Assembly: GCF_021738965.1 (NCBI RefSeq) | Contig: NZ_JAKKOQ010000012.1 | Location: 153,701 to 217,700 of the forward strand | Source of the DNA: Gordonia zhenghanii | GTDB taxonomy: Bacteria > Actinomycetota > Actinomycetes > Mycobacteriales > Mycobacteriaceae | Direction: 5' to 3' | Length of the DNA: 64,000 nt | Shown: positions 39,525-49,115 of the stretch, piece by piece | How positions within the stretch are numbered: position 1 is the stretch's first letter | How the letters are laid out: every line of letters starts with the position of its first letter | Program-made: the position numbers and the translations under genes | The notes under the pieces: model-generated | What the model saw: only the letters and a program-made list of their open reading frames with translations | What the model was told of the DNA's origin: nothing | Databases searched by the model: none

Positions 39525-42430
39525 ATGCCCGAATCAGACCAGCCGGAATCTGACCAGCACGGACCGACGCGGAACGACGGCGGGCCGTGGGCCACGTTGA
39601 GCCACGCCGCTCGCACTGCGGCGAACGTCGTCGAGTATCTCCGCTTCGGCGGGCTGGAGACCGGCGAGGAGCCGTCGCCGTTCGACATCGTCATGCGCAC
39701 GCCATTGTTGACCTGCGCCGCTACTTCTCGGGCGAGGCCGTTGACGACGAGGGCGCCGTTCGGGCGCCGGTACTCCTGGTTCCTCCCCTCATGCTCAGCG
39801 CCGACGTCTGGGACGTGTCGCCGTCGACGAGTGCGGTCGGGTTCTTGCACCAGGTGGGGCGCGATCCATGGGTCGTCGACTTCGGAGACCCGGCTGCTGA
39901 ACCCGGCGGACGGCAGCGCACCGTGACCGATCACGTCCTCGCGGTCTCCGATGCGATCGCCAAGGTCCGTGAGATCTCTGGATCCGACGTGCACATCGGT
40001 GGCTACTCGCAGGGCGGCCTGTTCTGCTATCAAGCCACCGCACTGCGCCGGACGGACGGTGTCGCAAGCATATTCGCGCTCGGAAGCCCGATGGAACCGC
40101 TCTCGCTGCCCGGCGTCGACCTGCCGGAGGAGGTGTTCGCCGCGATCTCGCGCTTCGGTGTCGACGTGCTGTCCAAGACGGGGCTGCCCGGGTGGGCGGC
40201 GGCCAACCTGTTCAGCTGGACGTCGCCGGTCGCCACCGCCAAACAGCGTGTGCAGTACCTCGCCGCACTCGGGGACCGGGATGCACTGCTGCCTCGAGAA
40301 CGCCAGCGACGCTTCTTGGCACGTGAGGGGTGGATCACGTTCCCCGGTCCCGCGATCGCGGAGGTGATGGAGTCGATGACCAACGAGCGCTTCGTGCGCG
40401 GGGGACTGGTCTTCGACGGCCGGGTCGTGACGCTCGCCGACGTGACCTGTCCGGTGCTGATCTTTACCGGACAGTACGACGCCTTCGCGCCGCCGCGCGC
40501 GGTGCGTGACGTGGTCAAAGGTCTGCCGTACGCAGACGTGTGGGAGTGCTGCATCCCGACCGGGCACTTCGGGCTCGGTGTGGGCTCCCGTGCGAATCGC
40601 GAGACTTGGCCGACAGTCACCGAATGGGTCGAGTGGACGAGCGGTCGCGGCGAGCGTCCGGCGAAGATCGTCGACGCACGCGACGGCGGCATGCAGGCGC
40701 GGCCTCGACCGCCCGGCGGGAGCATCGTGCGCCAGGTGGTCAACGTGGGGACGGCGGGTGCGCTCGCAGCTCTAGGTCTCGCAAAAGGCGTCCTCGACCG
40801 GGTCGGCGGCACGCTGACCGATCTGGCGAACGAGGCCGTCGAGCAGATCCCCAGACTGATCCGACTCGAGCGGGTCGGACCGACGACGACGGTCTCCTAC
40901 GGGAGTCTGCTGGCCCAGTCGCACGAGCAGGACCCAGACGCCGTCTGTCTGTTCTATCGGGGCCATGCCTATTCGCGTGAGGACATCCGGCGCGAGATCG
41001 ACGACCTGGTATTGCGGCTTCTACACGTCGGCGTGCGGAGAGGGGAGCACGTCGGGGTGCTCGTCTCCTCCGGAGCGGTACTCCTGTCTACGGCCGCGGC
41101 ACTGAGTCGCATCGGTGCGGTCGCCGTTCTCCTGCGGCCCGGCAGCGACACTGCGACCGAGGCTCGGCTCGGCCGAGCCCGGCGGATCGTCGTCGACGGT
41201 GAACACCTGCCGGTGGTCGTGGGACTCGATGTCACAGTGCATCTGGTCGGCCCGGCGGGTGAGCAGACGAGCGGTGGTGCCGCGGGCGTATCGGAACTCG
41301 ATGCCGTCGACTCCTCGCTGGTTCGGGTCCCGCAGTGGTTCAGGACCGATCCCGGCCGTGGCCGCGACCTCGGGTTCGTTCTCTTCGGCGACGGCGCAGA
41401 AGGCATCCGCGCGCTGCCGGTCAGCAACAGTCGCTGGGCGCTGTCGGCTTACGGGGCCGCGTCGGCGGCGGCACTCACTGAAGCCGACACGGTGTACGCG
41501 GCCAACCCCATGTATCACCCGTCAGGTCTGTTGTTGGCTACCGCGGCTCCGGTCGCGGCGGGCGCACGGCTCGCCCTGACTGACGAGTTCGATCCCGAGC
41601 GGTTCTGGACCGACGTGAGGCAGTACGGCGCGACGGTCGTGCCCTACACGTGGAGCATGCTGTCGCTTCTCGTGGCTGAGCCGAACCGGGTCGAAGAGAC
41701 TCATCATCCGATTCGGCTGTTCATCGGATCGGGGATGCCGGTGGCGTTGTGGCACAGAGTAGTCGACCGCTTCGGTGAGGCACGCGTGCTTGAGTTCTTC
41801 GCTCCGGTGCGCACGGACGCCATCCTCGCCGAGGTCTCCGGTCGCAAGATCGGGTCGGTGGGGAGGTGCCTTCCAGGCACTGCGCGGACCGAGTTGGCCG
41901 CAATCGATCCGGCGACGGGCGGTCTGCGATACGACGCGGGCGGCTACCTAGTTCGCGCGAAGTCGACCGCTCCGGCACGCCTCCTCGTCGCCGCGGACCG
42001 CGAGCGACCGCAATGGGAGGACGCGCCGATGCGCGGGGTATTCGGTCCGCACGACGCGTGGATCGACACCGGTGAGGACTTCTACGCAGACGCCGACGGC
42101 GATCTGTGGCCGTTGGGTCGGGCGAGTGACGTCGTCGTCGGCGACGACGGCCCACTGCGGCCTCGCACGGTCGAGGACGCCCTCTCGTCGCTGCCCGACG
42201 TCGCGATGGTGGTCGTCGGTTCACTCGACGGACGACTGTTCGCGGCCATCGCGACGAGCGACGGGACGCGACTCGACACGGCACGTGCCCGCACGGTGCT
42301 CGCCGGCATGTCCGGTGCGGCGTCGAACGTGGTCGTAGTCGAAGTCGACCGGATTCCGCTGAGCCGTTGGTATCGCCCAGACATGGCTGCGCTGAGTCGT
42401 CTCGTGGCAGGAAAGCTGTCGACGAAATAG
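39525..42430 (+). pseudogene. Alpha/beta-hydrolase (PhaC-like)-acyl-CoA synthetase fusion, frameshifted
   Basis: The coding sequence starts at ATG 39525 (AGGAAG upstream) and reads MPESDQPESDQHG...WATLSHAARTAANVVEYL, but near 39696-39703 the sensible frame changes by one base (from FDIVMRTP to AIVDLRRYFSGEA). After the shift a long frame continues to 42430. The part after the shift has an alpha/beta-hydrolase domain with GGYSQGGLF and the PhaC-like end GHFGLGVGSRANRETWP, a spacer, then an adenylate-forming domain (residues about 430-940) whose P-loop is degenerate (FVLFGDGAEGIRALP). It is either a real frameshift mutation or a sequencing error. A GTG at 39587 would permit translation in the second frame, but its first 35 residues are nonsense. 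Role uncertain; possibly polyester, wax or lipid-acid related. Confidence 0.7.
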
Positions 42431-42433
42431 CGA

Positions 42434-42469
42434 GAGACAAGCTATATAGACAAGGTGTATGGTGTTCTG
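42434..42469 (+). promoter_or_regulatory. Leaderless promoter of acyl-CoA dehydrogenase pair
   Basis: GAGACA (42434-42439), an 18-base spacer and TATGGT (42458-42463), followed by six bases and the ATG at 42470. The spacer contains the palindrome CTATATAG. The geometry equals that of the monooxygenase promoter at 38505-38534. Confidence 0.5.
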
Positions 42470-43639
42470 ATGACTGCAATGACTACTGAACGTCCGTCGC
42501 GATCGGTGTACAGCGGAGATCACGAAGAATTCCGCTCTAGCTTCCGAAAGTTCCTGGAGACCCGAGTCGTGCCCCACTACGACACATGGGAGAAGCAGGG
42601 TGCTTTTCCGCGGGAGATGTTCGCCGAAGCGGGGTCTCATGGATTCCTCGGAATGGCGATAGGGGAGGAATTCGGCGGCGGGGGCGTCGATGACTTCCGG
42701 TTCAACGCCGTCATCGCGGAAGAAGTGGCGCGCGCGGGCGTGATGTCATTCGGGGTCAACCTGCACAATGACATCTGCATTCCGTACTTTCTGCGTTATG
42801 CAGACGCCGATCAGCGTCGCCGATGGCTGCCGGGGCTCGCCTCCGGTCAGTTGATCGCAGCGATCGCGATGACCGAACCCGGTACCGGTTCGGACCTGGC
42901 AGGCATCGCGACGACGGCGGTTCGAGACGGCGACGAGTTCGTGATCAACGGAGCCAAGACCTTCATCTCGAACGGCATCAATGCCGATCTCGTCATCGTC
43001 GCCGCTCGGACCGAGAGCGACGGCGACCGGCACAGTGGCCTGTCCTTGATCGTGGTCGAGCGTGACACACCGGGGTTCACTCGGGGTCGCAATCTCGACA
43101 AGATCGGCATGCATGCGCAGGACACCGCCGAACTGTTCTTCGACGACGCTCGCGTGCCTGTGTCGAATATCCTCGGCGAGTTGGGATCCGGGTTCAAGGC
43201 GCTGGTCTCGAACCTTCCACAGGAACGGTTGACGATCGCTGTTGCGAGTGCCGCGGCCGCCGCGCGGGCCGTAGAGCTCGCCTCGGAGTATGTGACCGAA
43301 CGGACCGCGTTCGGCAAACCGTTGTCGGCCAATCAGAACACGCGATTCACCCTCGCGGACTGCCACGTGCAGGCCGAGGTGGTGCGCACGTTCGTCGCGG
43401 ACTGCCTCGCGTCGCACGTCGACGGGACGTTGAGCGCCGACCGCGCCGCGATGGCGAAGTTGGCGGCGACCGAGGCCCAGGGCGTCGTCGTGGACAAGTG
43501 CCTGCAGATGTTCGGCGGATACGGATACATGGCGGAGTTTCCGATCGCTCGCGCGTACGTCGATGCGCGCGTCCAGCGGATTTACGGCGGCACCAGCGAG
43601 ATAATGAAAGAGATCATCGGAAAGTCGATGGGTGTCTGA
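42470..43639 (+). CDS. Acyl-CoA dehydrogenase
   Basis: 389 residues from ATG 42470 (MTAMTTERPSRSVYSG), six bases after a -10 box; ATG 42479 and GTG 42455 are alternatives. ACAD signatures are IAMTEPGTGSDL, GAKTFISNG, RTAFGKPLSANQNTRF, MFGGYGYMAEFPI and RIYGGTSEIMK. As in the enzyme at 15983, Gly replaces the usual C-terminal catalytic Glu, a long-chain/isovaleryl type feature. It is followed after three bases by a second ACAD gene; the two are about as similar to each other as to the operon A enzyme. They could form a heteromeric alpha/beta enzyme as in sterol side-chain degradation, or act on different chain lengths. Confidence 0.9.
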   Translation: MTAMTTERPSRSVYSGDHEEFRSSFRKFLETRVVPHYDTWEKQGAFPREMFAEAGSHGFLGMAIGEEFGGGGVDDFRFNAVIAEEVARAGVMSFGVNLHNDICIPYFLRYADADQRRRWLPGLASGQLIAAIAMTEPGTGSDLAGIATTAVRDGDEFVINGAKTFISNGINADLVIVAARTESDGDRHSGLSLIVVERDTPGFTRGRNLDKIGMHAQDTAELFFDDARVPVSNILGELGSGFKALVSNLPQERLTIAVASAAAAARAVELASEYVTERTAFGKPLSANQNTRFTLADCHVQAEVVRTFVADCLASHVDGTLSADRAAMAKLAATEAQGVVVDKCLQMFGGYGYMAEFPIARAYVDARVQRIYGGTSEIMKEIIGKSMGV

Positions 43640-43642
43640 GAT

Positions 43643-44782
43643 ATGAAGCGCACAATCTTCGAGACCGAACACGAACAGTTCCGAGAGACCGTACGCGCCT
43701 TCTTGATCAAAGAAGCGGTACCCCATACCGCTGACTGGGAGTCGGCGGGACTGGTCGATCGAAAGTTCTGGTCTGCGGCAGCGGCTCACGGAATGGTCGC
43801 CTTCTCTGCACCCGAGGAATACGGGGGAGCAGGGCTGCGTGATTTCCGATTCAACGCGGTGATCGACGAGGAGATCGTCCGCACCGGCGCGGTCGGCGAC
43901 GGCTTCTCGCTCACCAACGACATCGTCCTTCCGTACTACCTGGACATCGCCACACCGCAACAGCAGGAGCGATGGCTGCCGGGCATCACCGCCGGTGACA
44001 CCGTGATCGCGATCGCGATGTCCGAACCCGGAACCGGGTCGGACCTGCGCGCGATCAAGACCACGGCCGTCCGCGACGACGGCGGCTGGCGTCTCACCGG
44101 ATCGAAGACGTTCATCACCAGCGGCATTCAGGCCGACCTGGTGATCGTCGCTGCGCGGATCCCCGAGGACGACGGCGGCGGGTTCGGCTTGTTCGTAGTC
44201 GCAGCCGGCGCAGACGGATTCGAGAAGGGGCGCAAACTCGACAAGATCGGTCGCCGGGCGCAAGACACCGCCGAACTGTTCTTCGCCGACGTCTTCGTAC
44301 CCGACGCCGACGTGCTGGGTGAACCGGGATCAGGCCTGCATTACATGATGGGCAACCTTGCGCAGGAACGCCTTTCGATGGCGGTGGTGGCAACCGCGAG
44401 CGCTGAGTACGCACTGGAGACGGCGGTCGCGTACGCATCGGAACGCACGGCGTTCGGCAAACCGATCGGCAGCTTCCAAGCGAACCGATTCACACTCGCC
44501 GAACTCTCCACCAAAGTGTCCATCGCGAGGGTCTACATCGACCGATGCATCGCGGCCGCAAACGCGGGAGAACTGACCGCGGCCGAGGCTGCCGGTGCGA
44601 AGTTCTGGACCACTGAGTTGGAGTTCGAGGCACTCGACACGTGCCTGCAGATCCACGGCGGCTACGGCTATATGGAGGAATTCGAGGTTGCCCGCCGCTG
44701 GCGGGACGCGCGAGTACAGCGGATCTACGGCGGTACGAACGAGATCATGCGCGAGATCGTGGGGCGCTCGTTGGGGCTGTAG
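43643..44782 (+). CDS. Acyl-CoA dehydrogenase
   Basis: 379 residues from ATG 43643. Signatures: IAMSEPGTGSDLRAI, GSKTFITSGI, RTAFGKPIGSFQANRF, IHGGYGYMEEFEV and RIYGGTNEIMREI. It is full length and keeps the flavin- and substrate-binding motifs. It is translationally linked to the preceding ACAD (three-base gap) and ends before a hairpin terminator. The electron acceptor would be electron-transfer flavoprotein, which is not encoded here. Confidence 0.9.
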   Translation: MKRTIFETEHEQFRETVRAFLIKEAVPHTADWESAGLVDRKFWSAAAAHGMVAFSAPEEYGGAGLRDFRFNAVIDEEIVRTGAVGDGFSLTNDIVLPYYLDIATPQQQERWLPGITAGDTVIAIAMSEPGTGSDLRAIKTTAVRDDGGWRLTGSKTFITSGIQADLVIVAARIPEDDGGGFGLFVVAAGADGFEKGRKLDKIGRRAQDTAELFFADVFVPDADVLGEPGSGLHYMMGNLAQERLSMAVVATASAEYALETAVAYASERTAFGKPIGSFQANRFTLAELSTKVSIARVYIDRCIAAANAGELTAAEAAGAKFWTTELEFEALDTCLQIHGGYGYMEEFEVARRWRDARVQRIYGGTNEIMREIVGRSLGL

Positions 44783-44809
44783 CGGCGCCGTCGCACAGCC
44801 GGCTGCTAG

Positions 44810-44844
44810 GTCGACCCCGGAGCCCTCGCGGGCGCGGGGTCGAC
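44810..44844. terminator. Hairpin between convergent ACAD and SDR genes
   Basis: GTCGACCCCG (44810-44819) pairs with CGGGGTCGAC (44835-44844), and an inner GCCC/GGGC extends the stem. Confidence 0.75.
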
Positions 44845-44860
44845 GTGGTGTGAACAGCGG

Positions 44861-45661
44861 CTATCCGAGTCGTGCCGGACTGCCGCATCCCACCCCGCCG
44901 CCGTCGAGGGGGATGACCGTTCCGGTGAGGTATCGACCCGCTGCCGAGGCCAGGAATATAGTCAGGCCTGCGATGTCGTCTGGTTCGCCGAGTCTCCCGA
45001 GTGGGACGCTCGCGCGAACGCGATCTAGGGATTCCGGATCGTCGGTGATGAAGCGCATCATACGAGACTCGAATGGCCCCGGCGCGATCGCATTCGCGGT
45101 GATCGCTTCGGGCGCAAGCTTCTTCGCGAGATGTCGGGTGAGTTGGTGCAGCCCGGCCTTGCTGGCGCTGTAGCTGAAGCTGTCCATCTCCGGAACATTG
45201 ATGCCGTCCACCGAGCCGATGTTGATTATCGAGGCGCGATCGTCATTCTGGCGGGCGGCGCGCAGCGCGGGAAGCAAGGCGACGGTCAGATGAAACACCC
45301 CGGCGAGGTTGGTGCTGAGGACCTTCTCCCAGCCGTAGTCGGGGAACTCCTCGAGCGGCGCGCCCCACGTGACACCGGCATTGTTGACGAGAATGTTCAG
45401 TTTCGGGTGCACCGCAACGACTTCGGCGCCGAGTGCACGCGCAGAGTCGGGTGTCGACACGTCGCCCACAATGCCGGTGACGACGCCGAGTTCGGTGAGG
45501 TCCGCGACGGTGTCCGTGACCGCTTGGGCCTTTCGCGATGCGATGACGACGTGTGCACCGGCCGCGGCCAACCCAGCGGCGATCATCTTCCCGATTCCGC
45601 TGGTGCCGCCGGTCACCAGGGCCGTCGAACCGCTGATGTCGAACAGTTCTGCTGGCTTCAC
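44861..45661 (-). CDS. Short-chain dehydrogenase/reductase
   Basis: 266 residues from GTG 45661, with GGAGGAG upstream. Motifs: VTGGTSGIGKMIA, Arg in IASRKAQ (favours NADP(H)), NNAGVTWG, catalytic Ser in IGSVDGINVP and YSASKAGLHQL. The IGSVDGINVPEMDSFSYSASK region is typical of RhlG/FabG-like 3-oxoacyl reductases. It is the third gene of the unit MpaB oxygenase-racemase-SDR. The 103-base gap before it holds a small inverted repeat (GGAACG/CGTTCC near 45725-45741) but no obvious promoter. Confidence 0.87.
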   Translation of the reverse strand: MKPAELFDISGSTALVTGGTSGIGKMIAAGLAAAGAHVVIASRKAQAVTDTVADLTELGVVTGIVGDVSTPDSARALGAEVVAVHPKLNILVNNAGVTWGAPLEEFPDYGWEKVLSTNLAGVFHLTVALLPALRAARQNDDRASIINIGSVDGINVPEMDSFSYSASKAGLHQLTRHLAKKLAPEAITANAIAPGPFESRMMRFITDDPESLDRVRASVPLGRLGEPDDIAGLTIFLASAAGRYLTGTVIPLDGGGVGCGSPARLG

Positions 45662-45764
45662 TGGGCTCCTCCTCCAAAGCTCGGGTACTGCCGGCCCGCG
45701 GTACGACTACCCGTGTGACCGTACGGAACGTCAGGCGTTCCGGGGCTTCGACCCGTGAAAACAG

Positions 45765-46922
45765 TCAATCGAGCGAGGTGACGCCAGCGGCCGTCAGCTC
45801 GTCTATCTCGGCATCGCTGAACCCGGCGTCCGCCAAGACCTCTCGACTGTCGGCCCCCGGCGACCGGCGGCTCCTCGGAGTCGTCGGCGGCACACCGTCG
45901 AACCGCGGTGCTGGAGCCGGTTGGACGACGTCGTCGACCTCGAGGAAGGTGCCGCGGGCGACGTGGTGAGGATGCTCGACGGCCTCCGCAAGCGGTAGCA
46001 CCGGTGCGTAGCAGGTGTTGCGCCCAGCGAAGGCGACGTCCAACTCGTCGCGAGTGCGCTCACTGACCGCGGCGGCGAGCACGCCTCGGAACTCGTCCCA
46101 GCGGCTGCGGTCGAACTGGTTGTGTCGGACCTCGTCGGGCAGGGCTAGGACATCGCACAGTTCGGCCCAGAACTGCGCCTCGATGGCGCCGATGCTGACC
46201 CAGTGTCCGTCTCGGGTGAGATACGTGTCGTAGAAGAACGCGCCGGTGTCGAGCAGATGAGTGCCGCGTTCGGTCGAGAACTCGCCCTCCGCGCGGTACG
46301 AGTGCCACATCGCCATGAGTGCCGACACACCGTCGATCATCGCGGCGTCGACGACGCGTCCTCCTCCGCCGCCACGTGCGGCGAGGATCCCGGACACCAT
46401 GCCGAAGCCGAGAAGCATTCCGCCGCCGCCGAAGTCGCCGACCAGATTCAACGGCGGCACGGGTGGCTGTCCCTCGCGACCGATCGCGTGAAGTGCTCCG
46501 GTCAGCGCGATGTAGTTGATGTCGTGACCGGGCATCGCAGCCATCGGCCCGGTCTGACCCCAGCCCGTCATTCGGCCGTACACCAGGTCGGGGTTCACCG
46601 CTCGGCACTCCTCGGGACCGACCCCGAGATGTTCTGCGACACCGGGGCGGAACGTCTCGATGAGGCCGTCGGCCGTCGAGCACAGGCGGCGGACCACTGC
46701 TGCGCCGTCGGCCGTTTTCAGGTCGACGGCGAGGTGGCGCCGACTGCGGAACATGATGTCGTGGCCCGCGACTGCCCACGGATTGCCGCCGGGCCGGTCC
46801 ACGCAGACGACGTCGGCTCCGAGATCAGCGAGCATCATCGCGGCGAACGGCCCGGGGCCGATGCCCGCGAGTTCGATGACGCGGACTCCGGCCAGGGGAG
46901 GGGGATGCTGTCGGGAACTCAC
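45765..46922 (-). CDS. Alpha-methylacyl-CoA racemase (AMACR family)
   Basis: 385 residues from GTG 46922, overlapping the upstream stop (GTGA). It is a CaiB/BaiF fold protein with the racemase-specific start LAGIGPGPFAAMMLADLGADVV, the catalytic His in PGHDINYIALTGALHAIG and the catalytic Asp in LVGDFGGGGMLLG, the His/Asp pair of mycobacterial Mcr. It would interconvert 2R- and 2S-methylacyl-CoA, which is needed because acyl-CoA dehydrogenases accept only the S form. This points to a methyl-branched substrate such as an isoprenoid or sterol side chain. The long frame upstream of the start is antisense-like noise. Confidence 0.9.
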   Translation of the reverse strand: MSSRQHPPPLAGVRVIELAGIGPGPFAAMMLADLGADVVCVDRPGGNPWAVAGHDIMFRSRRHLAVDLKTADGAAVVRRLCSTADGLIETFRPGVAEHLGVGPEECRAVNPDLVYGRMTGWGQTGPMAAMPGHDINYIALTGALHAIGREGQPPVPPLNLVGDFGGGGMLLGFGMVSGILAARGGGGGRVVDAAMIDGVSALMAMWHSYRAEGEFSTERGTHLLDTGAFFYDTYLTRDGHWVSIGAIEAQFWAELCDVLALPDEVRHNQFDRSRWDEFRGVLAAAVSERTRDELDVAFAGRNTCYAPVLPLAEAVEHPHHVARGTFLEVDDVVQPAPAPRFDGVPPTTPRSRRSPGADSREVLADAGFSDAEIDELTAAGVTSLD

Positions 46923-48223
46923 CCCTGTTTCACCGTCGGCATACCGCCCTTGTTGGCGGCGATGTCGGCTCCGACCTCTTCCGGGTTGGCCACCTCGTGC
47001 GAGGTGTCGCCGTCGGGTACCGCAATGGCGTCGTTGAAGTTGTGCAGGAGCGTGAACGCCGCCTTCTCGTCGTCGTGCGGCAGGGCCCGCTGGATGCGGT
47101 CGGCGACTCGGATGAGCGGGCGGGCCGCAGGCAGAATGTGTCGCCATGGCGTCTTCTCCGCGCCGAGTGCATCCATGACATCGGCCGGCAGCCATTCGCG
47201 CAGCAGTCCGTAGGCGAGCTTGAGACGCCGGTCGTTGGTCATGACCTTCGCGATCGGGCCGGGCAGGACTTCGACGTCGCCCGGCGGGTGCTCGATGCTG
47301 AACCTGATGACGGAGTCGACGACGTCGCGGCACAACTCGTCCGGCGGCAGTTCGAGCATGGTGTGCAGATCGGTCTTGCGGCGCGCGTCCTCGTAGCCGG
47401 TGTGCAGAAGTTCGGGCGGCACGCCGATCACCCAACCCACGTAGCGAGACAACGCGAAGATGTCTTCGAGTTCGCGATCGGAGAACCGAATGCCCGAGGC
47501 TTGGACGGCGTCGGTGAACTTGACGCCGAACTGACCGGCCTGCGTGACCATCGAGTCCATGTTGTTGATCGGGATGCCCCAGTCGGCCCAGTCCCACGCA
47601 TCTGAGGTGCTCAGACCGTGTCGTACGGCGGCGTGGATCATCCGGACCTTGGCGGTGAGTCGGAAGCCCTCCTCGAATCGCTGCATGCCGCCCGGCGTGT
47701 ATGCGGCGACGACATAACGGAAGCTCTCGACCAGCCGCGTGCCGACCTTGTCTGCTTTACGGAGGCGGCCGCTGAAGAGGACTGGTCGGGTAGCGCTGTA
47801 CATCGAGAACCCGCCTGCGATGGTTCCCCAGGCGAGGATCGGCTGGACGATCAGTCCGGCGCGCCAGAACGCGACCGCGCCCCGGTACAGCTGGTCGAAG
47901 TCGACCCAGTCGGGGACCGTCTCCATCTGTTCGAACAGTGCCGCGACGCCGGGAGTCACATCGTCCAGCGCGTCGATGCCGTGTTCGACTGCGGTGTCGA
48001 ACGTCCGCCAGTTCATCGAGTTGCTCTTGTCTTTGAAGTCGAGGAACGCCCGGTAGGCGTAGTCGTCGGCAAGGAGAGCGTGATCTGTCATGGTCTCGAC
48101 CTCGGAACGCCCGTACATGGCGACGGCCTTGTCGACGTTGTTCATTCGGCCGAGGTCGATGCCCTTCGGCAGCCCTTCGGGGACGTCGAGGTCACCGCGG
48201 AAGGTGAGCGGCTCGGTGGTCAT
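46919..48223 (-). CDS. MpaB/DUF2236 family putative oxygenase
   Basis: 434 residues from ATG 48223 with an AGGAGG ribosome site. The central region (VRMIHAAVRHGLS, then WGIPINNMDSMVTQAGQF) matches the DUF2236 family, which includes the haem-dependent latex-clearing protein Lcp and fungal MpaB; in Lcp-type proteins His in this kind of segment ligates haem. There is no signal peptide, so it is probably cytoplasmic. The family oxidatively cleaves or modifies isoprenoid chains in known cases (polyisoprene; the farnesyl chain in mycophenolic acid). Its operon with a methylacyl-CoA racemase is consistent with oxidation of a branched isoprenoid. Confidence 0.8.
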   Translation of the reverse strand: MTTEPLTFRGDLDVPEGLPKGIDLGRMNNVDKAVAMYGRSEVETMTDHALLADDYAYRAFLDFKDKSNSMNWRTFDTAVEHGIDALDDVTPGVAALFEQMETVPDWVDFDQLYRGAVAFWRAGLIVQPILAWGTIAGGFSMYSATRPVLFSGRLRKADKVGTRLVESFRYVVAAYTPGGMQRFEEGFRLTAKVRMIHAAVRHGLSTSDAWDWADWGIPINNMDSMVTQAGQFGVKFTDAVQASGIRFSDRELEDIFALSRYVGWVIGVPPELLHTGYEDARRKTDLHTMLELPPDELCRDVVDSVIRFSIEHPPGDVEVLPGPIAKVMTNDRRLKLAYGLLREWLPADVMDALGAEKTPWRHILPAARPLIRVADRIQRALPHDDEKAAFTLLHNFNDAIAVPDGDTSHEVANPEEVGADIAANKGGMPTVKQG

Positions 48224-48303
48224 CAGATGTGCCTCCTGTGCGTGATCGGATGTCCTTGATCGGATCTTTGTGACGACTGTTACATCGAGGGTAGACCCAA
48301 CCG

Positions 48304-48320
48304 GACACTATGTCTACACT
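48304..48320. promoter_or_regulatory. Tandem-TetR operator-like site between MpaB and nitroreductase operons
   Basis: On the minus strand the sequence AGACATAGTGTC matches 11 of 12 bases of AGACGTAGTGTC at 49954-49965. It lies between the divergent starts at 48223 and 48371 and overlaps a TAGACA-N17-TACCCT promoter for the MpaB operon. Confidence 0.45.
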
Positions 48321-48370
48321 CAATGTCTAGTTAGGTGTTCAGTGGTATTGGCCGATCGACAGGAGACCCC

Positions 48371-49063
48371 ATGACTTCCGATTCCGACGACTCGGCGACC
48401 GCCGTGCTAGAGGAGTTGCTCGCCACCCGGTGGAGTTGCCGAGCGTTCCTGCCCGATCCGGTGCCGCGTGACGAGATCGAGCGCGTGCTCGACGTCGCGC
48501 GGCGGACGCCCTCGTGGTGCAACACTCAGCCGTGGCACCTGCACGTGACCTCGGGTGGCCGGACCGACGACCTCCGCGCGGCGTTGGCCGCAGCGATTAC
48601 CGAAGGTCCGTCCGAGCAGCCCGACCTGCCATTCCCGGGCTCGTACGACGGCGTCTACCGCGACCGCAGGCGCGCCAGTGCCTGGCAGCTGTATGAGAGC
48701 TTGGGGATCGACAAGGGCGACCGCGCGGCGTCGGCGCAGCAGACGCTCCGAAACTTCGACTTCTTCGACGCGCCGCACGTCGCGGTCCTGACCACGGATC
48801 GCAGCCTCGGCACCTACGGGGCGGTGGACTGTGGGTTGTTCGTGAACAACTTCCTGCTCGCCGCCCACAGCCGCGGAATCGCGAGCATTCCGCAAGCAGC
48901 CCTCGCGACGCAGGCTCCGGTCCTGCGAGCGTTCTTCGATCTGCCAGAGGATCGGCTCGTCGTGATCGGCATCTCCTTCGGATATGCGGACCCCGACCAC
49001 GTCGTCAACAACTACCGGACCGATCGCTGCACCGTCGCCGACGTCGCTACGTTCGTCGGCTGA
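48371..49063 (+). CDS. Nitroreductase-family flavoprotein
   Basis: 230 residues from ATG 48371 with AGGAG upstream. Motifs: TRWSCRAFLPDPVPRDEIERVLDVARRTPSWCNTQPW (first FMN contact and helix), SYDGVYRDRR, DCGLFVNNFLLAAHSRGI and the end IGISFGYADPDHVVN. It fits the nitroreductase fold, FMN-dependent and NAD(P)H-using. Many members of such catabolic clusters reduce quinones, enones or activated double bonds rather than nitro groups. It shares a divergent regulatory region with the MpaB operon and is followed by a hydrolase gene. Confidence 0.88.
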   Translation: MTSDSDDSATAVLEELLATRWSCRAFLPDPVPRDEIERVLDVARRTPSWCNTQPWHLHVTSGGRTDDLRAALAAAITEGPSEQPDLPFPGSYDGVYRDRRRASAWQLYESLGIDKGDRAASAQQTLRNFDFFDAPHVAVLTTDRSLGTYGAVDCGLFVNNFLLAAHSRGIASIPQAALATQAPVLRAFFDLPEDRLVVIGISFGYADPDHVVNNYRTDRCTVADVATFVG

Positions 49064-49115
49064 CGGTGAACTCACTCGGCGGCAGGCCGTCACCGAACGT
49101 ATTGAAGGAGAAGGA

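Noticed and set aside
39587..39696. GTG 39587 as the true start of the hydrolase-ligase fusion
   Set aside because: The first 35 residues in that frame are Arg/His-rich nonsense, whereas the other frame from ATG 39525 reads a sensible N-terminus with a ribosome site, so a frameshift is the better explanation.
46923..47597. Upstream extension of the racemase gene to 47597
   Set aside because: It reads out of frame through the MpaB-type gene on the same strand and has no domain; the GTGA overlap at 46922 is the normal start.
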